Below, in pieces: positions 39,640-52,263 of a stretch of 64,000 nt of DNA (position 1 is its first letter; each line of letters opens with the position of its first letter). The translations under genes were made by a program, and so were the position numbers. This DNA is from Diorhabda sublineata (taxonomy: Eukaryota; Arthropoda; Insecta; Coleoptera; Chrysomelidae). Under the pieces are notes generated by a model. The model did not search any database. It saw nothing but the letters and a program-made list of their open reading frames with translations, and was not told the DNA's origin. Location: assembly GCF_026230105.1 (NCBI RefSeq), contig NC_079479.1:16503734-16567733 (forward strand). Direction: 5' to 3'.

Positions 39640-42600
39640 TGTAATTCGACGATATCTGACAATGTCAGATACAAACTCATTCAAATATATAAGAAATGTT
39701 GAGATTCGACTTCAAATGAGGAAGATAGAGTTTGAAAATTTTCAATCAACACAAAGTGAGAATCGACTTCAATGGGCTTCAATGAATGTAAATCGACGAT
39801 ATCTGACAAAGATAGATGCAAACTCATTCAAATATATGAGAAATGATGAAATTCGACTTCAAATGAGGAAGATAGACTTTAAAAATTTCCAATCAACACA
39901 AAGTGAGAATCGACTTCAATGGGCTTCAATGAATGTAAATCGACGACATCTGACAAAGTTAGATGCAAACTCATTCAAATATATGAGAAATGCTGGAATT
40001 CGACTTCAAATGAGGAAGATAGACTTTGAAAATTTTCAATCAACAAAAAGTGAGAATCGACTTCAATGGGCTTCAATGAATGTAAATCGACGATATCTGA
40101 CAAAGTTAGATGCGAACTCTTCCAAATATATGAGAAATGTTGAAATTCGACTTCAAATGAGGTAGATAGACTTTGAAAATTTTCAATCAGAACAAAGTGA
40201 GAATCGACTTCAATGGGCTTCAATGAATGTAATTCGACGATATCTGACAATGTCAGATACAAACTCATTCAAATATATGAGAAATGTTGAAATTCGACTT
40301 CAAATGAGGAAGATAGACTTTGAAAATTCTCAATCAACACAAAATGAGAATCGACTTCAATGGGCTTCAATGAATGTAAATCGTCGATATCTGACAATGT
40401 CAGATACAAACTCATTCAAATATATAAGAAATATTGAAATTCTACTTCAAATGAGGAAGACAGACTTTGAAAATTTTCAATCAACACAAAGTGAGAATCG
40501 ACTTCAATGGGCTTCAATGAATGTAAATCGACGATATCTGACAAAGTTAGATGCGAACTCTTCCAAATATATGAGAAATGTTGAAATTCGACTTCAAATG
40601 AGGTAGATAGACTTTGAAAATTTTCAATCAGAACAAAGTGAGAATCGACTTCAATGGGCTTCAATGAATGTAATTCGACGATATCTGACAATGTCAGATA
40701 CAAACTCATTCAAATATATAAGAAATGTTGAAATTCGACTTCAAATGAGGAAGATAGACTTTGAAAATTTCCAATCAACACAAAGTGAGAATCGACTTCA
40801 ATGGGCTTCAATGAATGTAAATCGACGACATCTGACAAAGTTAGATGCAAACTCATTCAAATATATGAGAAATGTTGAAATTCGACTTCAAATGAGGAAG
40901 ATAGACTTTGAAAATTTTCAATCAACACAAAGTGAGAATCGACTTCAATGGGCTTCAATGAATGTAAATCGACGATATCTGACAAAGTTAGATGCGAACT
41001 CTTCCAAATATATGAGAAATGTTGGAATTCGACTTCAAATGAGGAAGATAGACTTTGAAAATTCTCAATCAACACAAAGTGAGAATCGACTTCAATGGGC
41101 TTCAATGAATGTAAATCGACGATATCTGACAAAGTTAGATGCAAACTCATTCATATATATGAGAAATGTTGGAATTCGACTTCAAATGAGGAAGATAGAC
41201 TTTGAAAATTTCCAATCAACACAAAGTGAGAATCGACTTCAATGGGCTTCAATGAATGTAAATCGACGACATCTGACAAAGTTAGATGCGAACTCTTCCA
41301 AATATATGAGAAATGTTGAAATTCGACTTCAAATGAGGTAGATAGACTTTGAAAATTTTCAATCAGAACAAAGTGAGAATCGACTTCAATGGGCTTCAAT
41401 GAATGTAATTCGACGATATCTGACAAAGTTAGATGCGAACTCTTCCAAATATATGAGAAATGTTGAAATTCGACTTCAAATGAGGAAGATAGACTTTGAA
41501 AATTTTCAATCAGAACAAAGTGAGAATCGACTTCAATGGGCTTCAATGAATGTAATTCGACGATATCTGACAATGTCAGATACAAACTCATTCAAATATA
41601 TAAGAAATGTTGAAATTCGACTTCAAATGAGGAAGATAGACTTTGAAAATTTTCAATCAACACAAAGTGAGAATCGACTTCAATGGGCTTCAATGAATGT
41701 AAATCGACGATATCTGACAAAGTTAGATGCAAACTCATTCATATATATGAGAAATGTTGGAATTCGACTTCAAATGAGGAAGATAGACTTTGAAAATTTT
41801 CAATCAGAACAAAGTGAGAATCGACTTCAATGGGCTTCAATGAATGTAATTCGACGATATCTGACAATGTCAGATACAAACTCATTCAAATATATAAGAA
41901 ATGTTGAAATTCGACTTCAAATGAGGAAGATAGACTTTGAAAATTTTCAATCAACACAAAGTGAGAATCGACTTCAATGGGCTTCAATGAATGTAAATCG
42001 ACGATATCTGACAAAGTTAGATGCAAACTCATTCATATATATGAGAAATGTTGGAATTCGACTTCAAATGAGGAAGATAGACTTTGAAAATTTCCAATCA
42101 TCACAAAGTGAGAATCGACTTCAATGGGCTTCAATGAATGTAAATCGACGACATCTGACAAAGTTAGATGCGAACTCTTCCAAATATATGAGAAATGTTG
42201 AAATTCGACTTCAAATGAGGTAGATAGACTTTGAAAATTTTCAATCAGAACAAAGTGAGAATCGACTTCAATAGGCTTCAATGAATGTAATTCGACGATA
42301 TCTGACAAAGTTAGATGCGAACTCTTCCAAATATATGAGAAATGTTGAAATTCGACTTCAAATGAGGTAGATAGACTTTGAAAATTTTCAATCAGAACAA
42401 AGTGAGAATCGACTTCAATGGGCTTCAATGAATGTAATTCGACGATATCTGACAATGTCAGATACAAACTCATTCAAATATATGAGAAATGTTGAAATTC
42501 GACTTCAAATGAGGAAGATAGACTTTGAAAATTCTCAATCAACACAAAATGAGAATCGACTTCAATGGGCTTCAATGAATGTAAATCGACGATATCTGAC

Positions 42601-44405
42601 AAAGTCAGATACAAACTCATTCAAATATATAAGAAATATTGAAATTCTACTTCAAATGAGGAAGACAGACTTTGAAAATTTTCAATCAACACAAAGTGAG
42701 AATCGACTTCAATGGGCTTCAATGAATGTAAATCGACGATATCTGACAAAGTTAGATGCGAACTCTTCCAAATATATGAGAAATGTTGAAATTCGACTTC
42801 AAATGAGGTAGATAGACTTTGAAAATTTTCAATCAGAACAAAGTGAGAATCGACTTCAATGGGCTTCAATGAATGTATTCGACGATATCTGACAATGTCA
42901 GATACAAACTCATTCAAATATATAAGAAATGTTGAAATTCGACTTCAAATGAGGAAGATAGACTTTGAAAATTTCCAATCAACACAAAGTGAGAATCGAC
43001 TTCAATGGGCTTCAATGAATGTAAATCGACGACATCTGACAAAGTTAGATGCAAACTCATTCAAATATATGAGAAATGTTGAAATTCGACTTCAAATGAG
43101 GAAGATAGACTTTGAAAATTTTCAATCAACACAAAGTGAGAATCGACTTCAATGGGCTTCAATGAATGTAAATCGACGATATCTGACAAAGTTAGATGCG
43201 AGCTCTCCCAAATATATGAGAAATGTTGAAATTCGACTTCAAATGAGGTAGATAGACTTTGAGAATTTTCAATCAGAACAAAGTGAGAATCGACTTCAAT
43301 GGGCTTCAATGAATGTAATTCGACGATATCTGACAATGTCAGATACAAACTCATTCAAATATATAAGAAATGTTGAAATTCGACTTCAAATGAGGAAGAT
43401 AGACTTTGAAAATTTTCAATCAACACAAAGTGAGAATCGACTTCAATGGGCTTCAATGAATGTAAATCGACGATATCTGACAAAGTTAGATGCAAACTCA
43501 TTCAAATATATGAGAAATGTTGGAATTCGACTTCAAATGAGGAAGATAGACTTTGAAAATTTTCAATCAACACAAAGTGAGAATCGACTTCAATGGGCTT
43601 CAATGAATGTAAATCGACGATATCTGACAAAGTTAGATGCGAACTCTTCCAAATATATGAGAAATGTTGAAATTCGACTTCAAATGAGGTAGATAGACTT
43701 TGAAAATTTTCAATCAGAACAAAGTGAGAATCGACTTCAATGGGCTTCAATGAATGTAATTCGACGATATCTGACAATGTCAGATACAAACTCATTCAAA
43801 TATATAAGAAATGTTGAGATTCGACTTCAAATGAGGAAGATAGACTTTGAAAATTTTCAATCAACACAAAGTGAGAATCGACTTCAATGGGCTTCAATGA
43901 ATGTAAATCGACGATATCTGACAAAGATAGATGCAAACTCATTCAAATATATGAGAAATGATGAAATTCGACTTCAAATGAGGAAGATAGACTTTAAAAA
44001 TTTCCAATCAACACAAAGTGAGAATCGACTTCAATGGGCTTCAATGAATGTAAATCGACGACATCTGACAAAGTTAGATGCAAACTCATTCAAATATATG
44101 AGAAATGCTGGAATTCGACTTCAAATGAGGAAGATAGACTTTGAAAATTTTCAATCAACAAAAAGTGAGAATCGACTTCAATGGGCTTCAATGAATGTAA
44201 ATCGACGATATCTGACAAAGTTAGATGCGAACTCTTCCAAATATATGAGAAATGTTGAAATTCGACTTCAAATGAGGTAGATAGACTTTGAAAATTTTCA
44301 ATCAGAACAAAGTGAGAATCGACTTCAATGGGCTTCAATGAATGTAATTCGACGATATCTGACAATGTCAGATACAAACTCATTCAAATATAAGAGAAAT
44401 GTTGA
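39640..44405 (+). repeat. Dispersed duplicated block, 4115-bp offset
   Basis: About 39640-40290 matches 43755-44405. Shared rare states in order are TTGAGATTCG, AAAGATAGATGC, AAATGATGAAATTCG, GACTTTAAAAATTTCC, AATGCTGGAATTCG and CAACAAAAAGTG. The offset is 28 monomers minus the 1 bp lost near 42876. A few differences exist (gatagagtttg against gatagactttg). Confidence 0.85.
42855..42895 (+). other. Single-base deletion in one monomer
   Basis: GAATGTATTCGACG replaces GAATGTAATTCGACG at about 42876, the only copy of this change I see. It explains the 440-bp interval between TAG markers ending at 42811 and 43251, and the 4115 rather than 4116-bp offset of the block that spans it. Confidence 0.9.
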
Positions 44406-45029
44406 AATTCGACTTCAAATGAGGAAGATAGACTTTGAAAATTCTCAATCAACACAAAGTGAGAATCGACTTCAATGGGCTTCAATGAATGTAAATCGAC
44501 GATATCTGACAAAGTTAGATGCAAACTCATTCAAATATATGAGAAATGTTGGAATTCGACTTCAAATGAGGAAGATAGACTTTGAAAATTTCCAATCAAC
44601 ACAAAGTGAGAATCGACTTCATTGGGCTTCAATGAATGTAAATCGACGATATCTGACAATGTCAGATACAAACTCATTCAAATATATAAGTAATGTTGAA
44701 ATTCGACTTCAAATGAGGAAGATAGACTTTGAAAATTTTCAATCAACACAAAGTGAGAATCGACTTCAATGGGCTTCAATGAATGTGAATCGACGATATC
44801 TGACAAAGTTAGATGCGAACTCTTCCAAATATATGAGAAATGTTGAAATTCGACTTCAAATGAGGTAGATAGACTTTGAAAATTTTCAATCAGAACAAAG
44901 TGAGAATCGACTTCAATGGGCTTCAATGAATGTAATTCGACGATATCTGACAATGTCAGATACAAACTCATTCAAATATAAGAGAAATGTTGAAATTCGA
45001 CTTCAAATGAGGAAGATAGACTTTGAAAA

Positions 45030-48000
45030 TTCTCAATCAACACAAAGTGAGAATCGACTTCAATGGGCTTCAATGAATGTAAATCGACGATATCTGACAA
45101 AGTTAGATGCAAACTCATTCAAATATATGAGAAATGTTGGAATTCGACTTCAAATGAGGAAGATAGACTTTGAAAATTTCCAATCAACACAAAGTGAGAA
45201 TCGACTTCATTGGGCTTCAATGAATGTAAATCGACGATATCTGACAATGTCAGATACAAACTCATTCAAATATATAAGAAATGTTGAAATTCGACTTCAA
45301 ATGAGGAAGATAGACTTTGAAAATTTTCAATCAACACAAAGTGAGAATCGACTTCAATGGGCTTCAATGAATGTGAATCGACGATATCTGACAAAGTTAG
45401 ATGCAAACTCATTCAAATATATGAGAAATGTTGGAATTCGACTTCAAATGAGGAAGATAGACTTTGAAAATTTCCAATCAACACAAAGTGAGAATCGACT
45501 TCAATGGGCTTCAATGAATGTAAATCGACGACATCTGACAAACTTAGATGCAAACTCATTCAAATATATGAGAAATGTTGAAATTCGACTTCAAATGAGG
45601 AAGATAGACTTTGAAAATTTTCAATCAACACAAAGTGAGAATCGACTTCAATGGGCTTCAATGAATGTAAATCGACGATATCTGACAAAGTTAGATGCGA
45701 ACTCTTCCAAATATATGAGAAATGTTGAAATTCGACTTCAAATGAGGTAGATAGACTTTGAAAATTTTCAATCAGAACAAAGTGAGAATCGACTTAAATG
45801 GGCTTTAATTAATGTAATTCGACGATATCTGACAATGTCAGATACAAACTCATTCAAATATATAAGAAATGATGAAATTCGACTTCAAATGAGGAAGATA
45901 GACTTTGAAAATTTTCTATCAACACGAAGTGAGAATCGACTTCAATGGGCTTCAATGAATGTGAATCGACGATATCTGACAAAGTTAGATGCAAACTCAT
46001 TCAAATATATGAGAAATGTTGGAATTCGACTTCAAATGAGGAAGATAGACTTTAAAAATTTCCAATCAACACAAAGTGAGAATCGACTTCAATGGGCTTC
46101 AATGAATGTAAATCGACGACATCTGACAAAGTTAGATGCAAACTCATTCAAATATATGAGAAATGTTGAAATTCGACTTCAAATGAGGAAGATAGACTTT
46201 GAAAATTTTCAATCAACACAAAGTGAGAATCGACTTCAATGGGCTTCAATGAATGTAAATCGACGATATCTGACAAAGTTATATGCGAACTCTTCCAAAT
46301 ATATGAGAAATGTTGAAATTCGACTTCAAATGAGGTAGATAGACTTTGAAAATTTTCAATCAGAACAAAGTGAGAATCGACTTCAATGGGCTTCAATGAA
46401 TGTAATTCGACGATATCTGACAATGTCAGATACAAACTCATTCAAATATATAAGAAATGTTGAAATTCGACTTCAAATGAGGAAGATAGACTTTGAAAAT
46501 TTTCAATCAACACAAAAAGAGAATCGACTTCAATGGGCTTCAATGAATGTAAATCGACGATATCTGACAAAGTTAGATGCAAACTCATTCAAATATATGA
46601 GAAATGTTGGAATTCGACTTCAAATGAGGAAGATAGACTTTGAAAATTTCCAATCAACACAAAGTGAGAATCGACTTCAATGGGCTTCAATGAATGTAAA
46701 TCGACGATATCTGACAAAGTTAGATGCGAACTCTTCCAAATATATGAGAAATGTTGAAATTCGACTTCAAATGAGGTAGATAGACTTTGAAAATTTTCAA
46801 TCAGAACAAAGTGAGAATCGACTTCAATGGGCTTCAATGAATGTAATTCGACGATATCTGACAATGTCAGATACAAACTCATTCAAATATATAAGAAATG
46901 TTGAAATTCGACTTCAAATGAGGTAGATAGACTTTGAAAATTTTCAATCAGAACAAAGTGAGAATCGACTTCAATGGGCTTCAATGAATGTAATTCGACG
47001 ATATCTGACAATGTCAGATACAAACTCATTCAAATATATAAGAAATGTTGAGATTCGACTTCAAATGAGGAAGATAGACTTTGAAAATTTTCAATCAACA
47101 CAAAGTGAGAATCGACTTCAATGGGCTTCAATGAATGTAAATCGACGATATCTGACAAAGATAGATGCAAAAACATTCAAATATATGAGAAATGATGAAA
47201 TTCGACTTCAAATGAGGAAGATAGACTTTAAAAATTTCCAATCAACACAAAGTGAGAATCGACTTCAATGGGCTTCAATGAATGTAAATCGACGACATCT
47301 GACAAAGTTAGATGCAAACTCATTCAAATATATGAGAAATGTTGAAATTCGACTTCAAATGAGGAAGATAGACTTTGAAAATTTTCAATCAACACAAAGT
47401 GAGAATCGACTTCAATGGGCTTCAATGAATGTAAATCGACGATATCTGACAAAGTTAGATGCGAACTCTTCCAAATATATGAGAAATGTTGAAATTCGAC
47501 TTCAAATGAGGTAGATAGACTTTGAAAATTTTCAATCAGAACAAAGTGAGAATCGACTTCAATGGGCTTCAATGAATGTAATTCGACGATATCTGACAAT
47601 GTCAGATACAAACTCATTCAAATATATAAGAAATGTTGAAATTCGACTTCAAATGAGGTAGATAGACTTTGAAAATTTTCAATCAGAACAAAGTGAGAAT
47701 CGACTTCAATGGGCTTCAATGAATGTAATTCGACGATATCTGACAATGTCAGATACAAACTCATTCAAATATATAAGAAATGTTGAGATTCGACTTCAAA
47801 TGAGGAAGATAGACTTTGAAAATTTTCAATCAACACAAAGTGAGAATCGACTTCAATGGGCTTCAATGAATGTAAATCGACGATATCTGACAAAGATAGA
47901 TGCAAAAACATTCAAATATATGAGAAATGATGAAATTCGACTTCAAATGAGGAAGATAGACTTTAAAAATTTCCAATCAACACAAAGTGAGAATCGACTT

Positions 48001-50607
48001 CAATGGGCTTCAATGAATGTAAATCGACGACATCTGACAAAGTTAGATGCAAACTCATTCAAATATATGAGAAATGTTGAAATTCGACTTCAAATGAGGA
48101 AGATAGACTTTGAAAATTTTCAATCAACACAAAGTGAGAATCGACATCAATGGGCTTCAATGAATGTAAATCGACGATATCTGACAAAGTTAGATGCGAA
48201 CTCTTCCAAATATATGAGAAATGTTGAAATTCGACTTCAAATGAGGTAGATAGACTTTGAAAATTTTCAATCAGAACAAAGTGAGAATCGACTTCAATGG
48301 GCTTCAATGAATGTAATTCGACGATATCTGACAATGTCAGATACAAACTCATTCAAATATATAAGAAATGTTGAAATTCGACTTCAAATGAGGAAGATAG
48401 ACTTTGAAAATTTTCAATCAACACAAAAAGAGAATCGACTTCAATGGGCTTCAATGAATGTAAATCGACGATATCTGACAAAGTTAGATGCAAACTCATT
48501 CAAATATATGAGAAATGTTGGAATTCGACTTCAAATGAGGAAGATAGACTTTGAAAATTTCCAATCAACACAAAGTGAGAATCGACTTCATTGGGCTCCA
48601 ATGAATGTAAATCGACGATATCTGACAAAGTTAGATGCAAACTCATTCAAATATATGAGAAATGTTGGAATTCGACTTCAAATGAGGAAGATAGACTTTG
48701 AAAATTCTCAATCAACACAAAGTGAGAATCGACTTCAATGGGCTTCAATGAATGTAAGTCGACGATATCTGACAAAGTTAGATGCAAACTCATTCATATA
48801 TATGAGAAATGTTGGAATTCGACTTCAAATGAGGAAGATAGACTTTGAAAATTTCCAATCAACACAAAGTGAGAATCGACTTCAATGGGCTTCAATGAAT
48901 GTAAATCGACGACATCTGACAAAGTTAGATGCGAACTCTTCCAAATATATGAGAAATGTTGAAATTCGACTTCAAATGAGGTAGATAGACTTTGAAAATT
49001 TTCAATCAGAACAAAGTGAGAATCGACTTCAATGGGCTTCAATGAATGTAATTCAACGATATCTGACAATGTCAGATACAAACTCATTCAAATATATAAG
49101 AAATGTTGAAATTCGACTTCAAATGAGGAAGATAGACTTTGAAAATTTCCAATCAACACAAAGTGAGAATCGACTTCAATGGGCTTCAATGAATGTAAAT
49201 CGACGACATCTGACAAAGTTAGATGCAAACTCATTCAAATATATGAGAAATGTTGAAATTCGACTTCAAATGAGGAAGATAGACTTTGAAGATTTTCAAT
49301 CAACACAAAGTGAGAATCGACTTCAATGGGCTTCAATGAATGTAAATCGACGATATCTGACAAAGTTAGATGCGAACACTTCCAAATATATGAGAAATGT
49401 TGAAATTCGACTTCAAATGAGGTAGATAGACTTTGAGAATTTTCAATCAGAACAAAGTGAGAATCGACTTCAATGGGCTTCAATGAATGTAATTCGACGA
49501 TATCTGACAATGTCAGATACAAACTCATTCAAATATATAAGAAATGTTGAAATTCGACTTCAAATGAGGAAGATAGACTTTGAAAATTTTCAATCAACAC
49601 AAAGTGAGAATCGACTTCAATGGGCTTCAATGAATGTAAATCGACGATATCTGACAAAGTTAGATGCAAACTCATTCAAATATATGAGAAATGTTGGAAT
49701 TCGACTTCAAATGAGGAAGATAGACTTTGAAAATTTCCAATCAACACAAAGTGAGAATCGACTTCATTGGGCTTCAATGAATGTAAATCGACGATATCTG
49801 ACAATGTCAGATACAAACTCATTCAAATATATAAGAAATGTTGAAATTCGACTTCAAATGAGGAAGATAGACTTTGAAAATTTTCAATCAACACAAAGTG
49901 AGAATCGACTTCAATGGGCTTCAATGAATGTGAATCGACGATATCTGACAAAGTTAGATGCAAACTCATTCAAATATATGAGAAATGTTGGAATTCGACT
50001 TCAAATGAGGAAGATAGACTTTGAAAATTTCCAATCAACACAAAGTGAGAATCGACTTCAATGGGCTTCAATGAATGTAAATCGACGACATCTGACAAAC
50101 TTAGATGCAAACTCATTCAAATATATGAGAAATGTTGAAATTCGACTTCAAATGAGGAAGATAGACTTTGAAAATTTTCAATCAACACAAAGTGAGAATC
50201 GACTTCAATGGGCTTCAATGAATGTAAATCGACGATATCTGACAAAGTTAGATGCGAACTCTTCCAAATATATGAGAAATGTTGAAATTCGACTTCAAAT
50301 GAGGTAGATAGACTTTGAAAATTTTCAATCAGAACAAAGTGAGAATCGACTTAAATGGGCTTTAATTAATGTAATTCGACGATATCTGACAATGTCAGAT
50401 ACAAACTCATTCAAATATATAAGAAATGATGAAATTCGACTTCAAATGAGGAAGATAGACTTTGAAAATTTTCTATCAACACGAAGTGAGAATCGACTTC
50501 AATGGGCTTCAATGAATGTGAATCGACGATATCTGACAAAGTTAGATGCAAACTCATTCAAATATATGAGAAATGTTGGAATTCGACTTCAAATGAGGAA
50601 GATAGAC
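45030..50607 (+). repeat. Dispersed duplicated block, 4557-bp offset
   Basis: About 45030-46050 matches 49587-50607 at exactly 31 monomers. The diagnostic stretch GACTTAAATGGGCTTTAATTAATG... appears at about 45791 and 50348, followed by AAATGATGAAATTC and TTTTCTATCAACACGAAG in both. A third copy of this diagnostic stretch lies at about 53151. The copies separate at GACTTTAAAAATT (46051) against GACTTTGAAAATT (50608). Confidence 0.85.
46780..48260 (+). repeat. Tandem duplication with 735-bp period
   Basis: About 46790-47520 and 47525-48255 match at exactly 5 monomers, including AAAGATAGATGCAAAAACATTC (a private state, at about 47158 and 47893), GACTTTAAAAATTTCC and two TAG monomers one unit apart. 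One visible difference is TCGACATCAATGG near 48144. Confidence 0.85.
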
Positions 50608-52116
50608 TTTGAAAATTTCCAATCAACACAAAGTGAGAATCGACTTCATTGGGCTCCAATGAATGTAAATCGACGATATCTGACAAAGTTAGATGCAAAC
50701 TCATTCAAATATATGAGAAATGTTGAAATTCGACTTCAAATGAGGAAGATAGACTTTGAAAATTCTCAATCAACACAAAGTGAGAATCGACTTCAATGGG
50801 CTTCAATGAATGTAAATCGACGACATCTGACAAACTTAGATGCAAACTCATTCAAATATATGAGAAATGTTGAAATTCGACTTCAAATGAGGAAGATAGA
50901 CTTCGAAAATTTTCAATCAACACAAAGTGAGAATCGACTTCAATGGGCTTCAATGAATGTAAATCGACGATATCTGACAAAGTTAGATGCGAACTCTTCC
51001 AAATATATGAGAAATGTTGAAATTCGACTTCAAATGAGGTAGATAGACTTTGAAAATTTTCAATCAGAACAAAGTGAGAATCGACTTCAATGGGCTTCAA
51101 TGAATGTAATTCGACGATATCTGACAATGTCAGATACAAACTCATACAAATATATAAGAAATGTTGAAATTCGACTTCAAATGAGGAAGATAGACTTTGA
51201 AAATTTTCAATCAACACAAAGTGAGAATCGACTTCAATGGGCTTCAATGAATGTGAATCGACGATATCTCACAAAGTTAGATGCAAACTCATTCAAATAT
51301 ATGAGAAATGTTGGAATTCGACTTCAAATGAGGAAGATAGACTTTGAAAATTTCCAATCAACACAAAGTGAGAATCGACTTCATTGGGCTCCAATGAATG
51401 TAAATCGACGATATCTGACAAAGTTAGATGCAAACTCATTCAAATATATGAGAAATGTTGAAATTCGACTTCAAATGAGGAAGATAGACTTTGAAAATTC
51501 TCAATCAGCACAAAGTGAGAATCGACTTCAATGGGCTTCAATGAATGTAAATCGACGATATCTGACAAAGTCAGATACAAACTCATTCAAATATATAAGA
51601 AATATTGAAATTCTACTTCAAATGAGGAAGACAGACTTTGAAAATTTTCAATCAACACAAAGTGAGAATCGACTTCAATGGGCTTCAATGAATGTAAATC
51701 GACGATATCTGACAAAGTTAGATGCAAACTCATTCAAATATGTGAGAAATGTTGAAATTCGACTTCAAATGAGGAAGATAGACTTTGAAAATTTTCAATC
51801 AACACAAAGTGAGAATCGACTTCAATGGGCTTCAATGAATGTAATTCGACGATATCTGACGAAGTTAGATGCAAACTCATTCAAATATATGAGAAATGTT
51901 GGAATTCGACTTCAAATGAGGAAGATAGACTTTGAAAATTTCCAATCAACACAAAGTGAGAATCGACTTCATTGGGCTCCAATGAATGTAAATCGACGAT
52001 ATCTGACAAAGTTAGATGCAAACTCATTCAAATATATGAGAAATGTTGGAATTCGACTTCAAATGAGGAAGATAGACTTCGAAAATTCTCAATCAACACA
52101 AAGTGAGAATCGACTT

Positions 52117-52263
52117 CAATGGGCTTCAATGAATGTAAATCGACGATATCTGACAAAGTTAGATGCAAACTCATTCAAATATATGAGAAATGTTGAAATT
52201 CGACTTCAAATGAGGAAGATAGACTTTGAAAATTTTCAATCAACACAAAGTGAGAATCGACTT
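52117..52263 (+). repeat. Reference monomer, 147 bp, matching the consensus
   Basis: This copy agrees at every position with the most common base I see in the right arm, so it serves as the coordinate system (position 1 = first C of CAATGGGC). It holds 46 G+C of 147. Landmarks are a GATATC (EcoRV) site at 52145-52150, a perfect 14-bp palindrome TTGAAAATTTTCAA at 52226-52239, and four CpG at 52141, 52144, 52201 and 52258, all in TCGAC or CGACGA context. A direct repeat of CTTCAATG at 10-bp spacing spans the monomer junction. The plus frame starting at ATG AGG AAG is open through all 49 codons, which explains the long read-through frames. Confidence 0.95.
52226..52239. other. 14-bp perfect palindrome inside the monomer (example)
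   Basis: TTGAAAATTTTCAA equals its own reverse complement. It recurs once per monomer through most of both arms. Two substitutions break it in subsets: TTCTCAA (common at 51-62.6 kb and in parts of 37-45 kb) and TTTCCAA/TTGGAAA (scattered in both arms). Short dyads are known from several centromeric satellites; any protein binding or cruciform role here is inference. Confidence 0.9.

Larger units (their letters stand above)
39428..51060 (+). repeat. Right domain E: irregular higher-order array marked by a TAG monomer
   Basis: A monomer type with GAGGTAGATAG instead of GAGGAAGATAG recurs about 22 times. First TAGs are at 39428, 40163, 40604, 41339, 42221 and 42368, and the last ones at 50305 and 51040. 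Intervals are 1, 3, 4, 5 or 6 monomers; one is 440 bp because of the 1-bp loss near 42876. The TAG is usually linked to GAACAAAG, GTAATTCG and CAATGTCAGATAC downstream, and to GCGAACTCTTCC in the monomer before. Blocks therefore amplified as units. Confidence 0.88.

Noticed and set aside
52145..52150. GATATC as a regulatory or origin element
   Set aside because: It is a restriction-site coincidence conserved with the monomer. It is lost in the GACATC class without other visible change, so no function can be argued.
52190..52220. CENP-B box candidate at the ATTCGACTTCAAATGAG segment
   Set aside because: The start resembles TTCG, but the required downstream A and CGGG positions are not present, and no other site in the monomer fits better.
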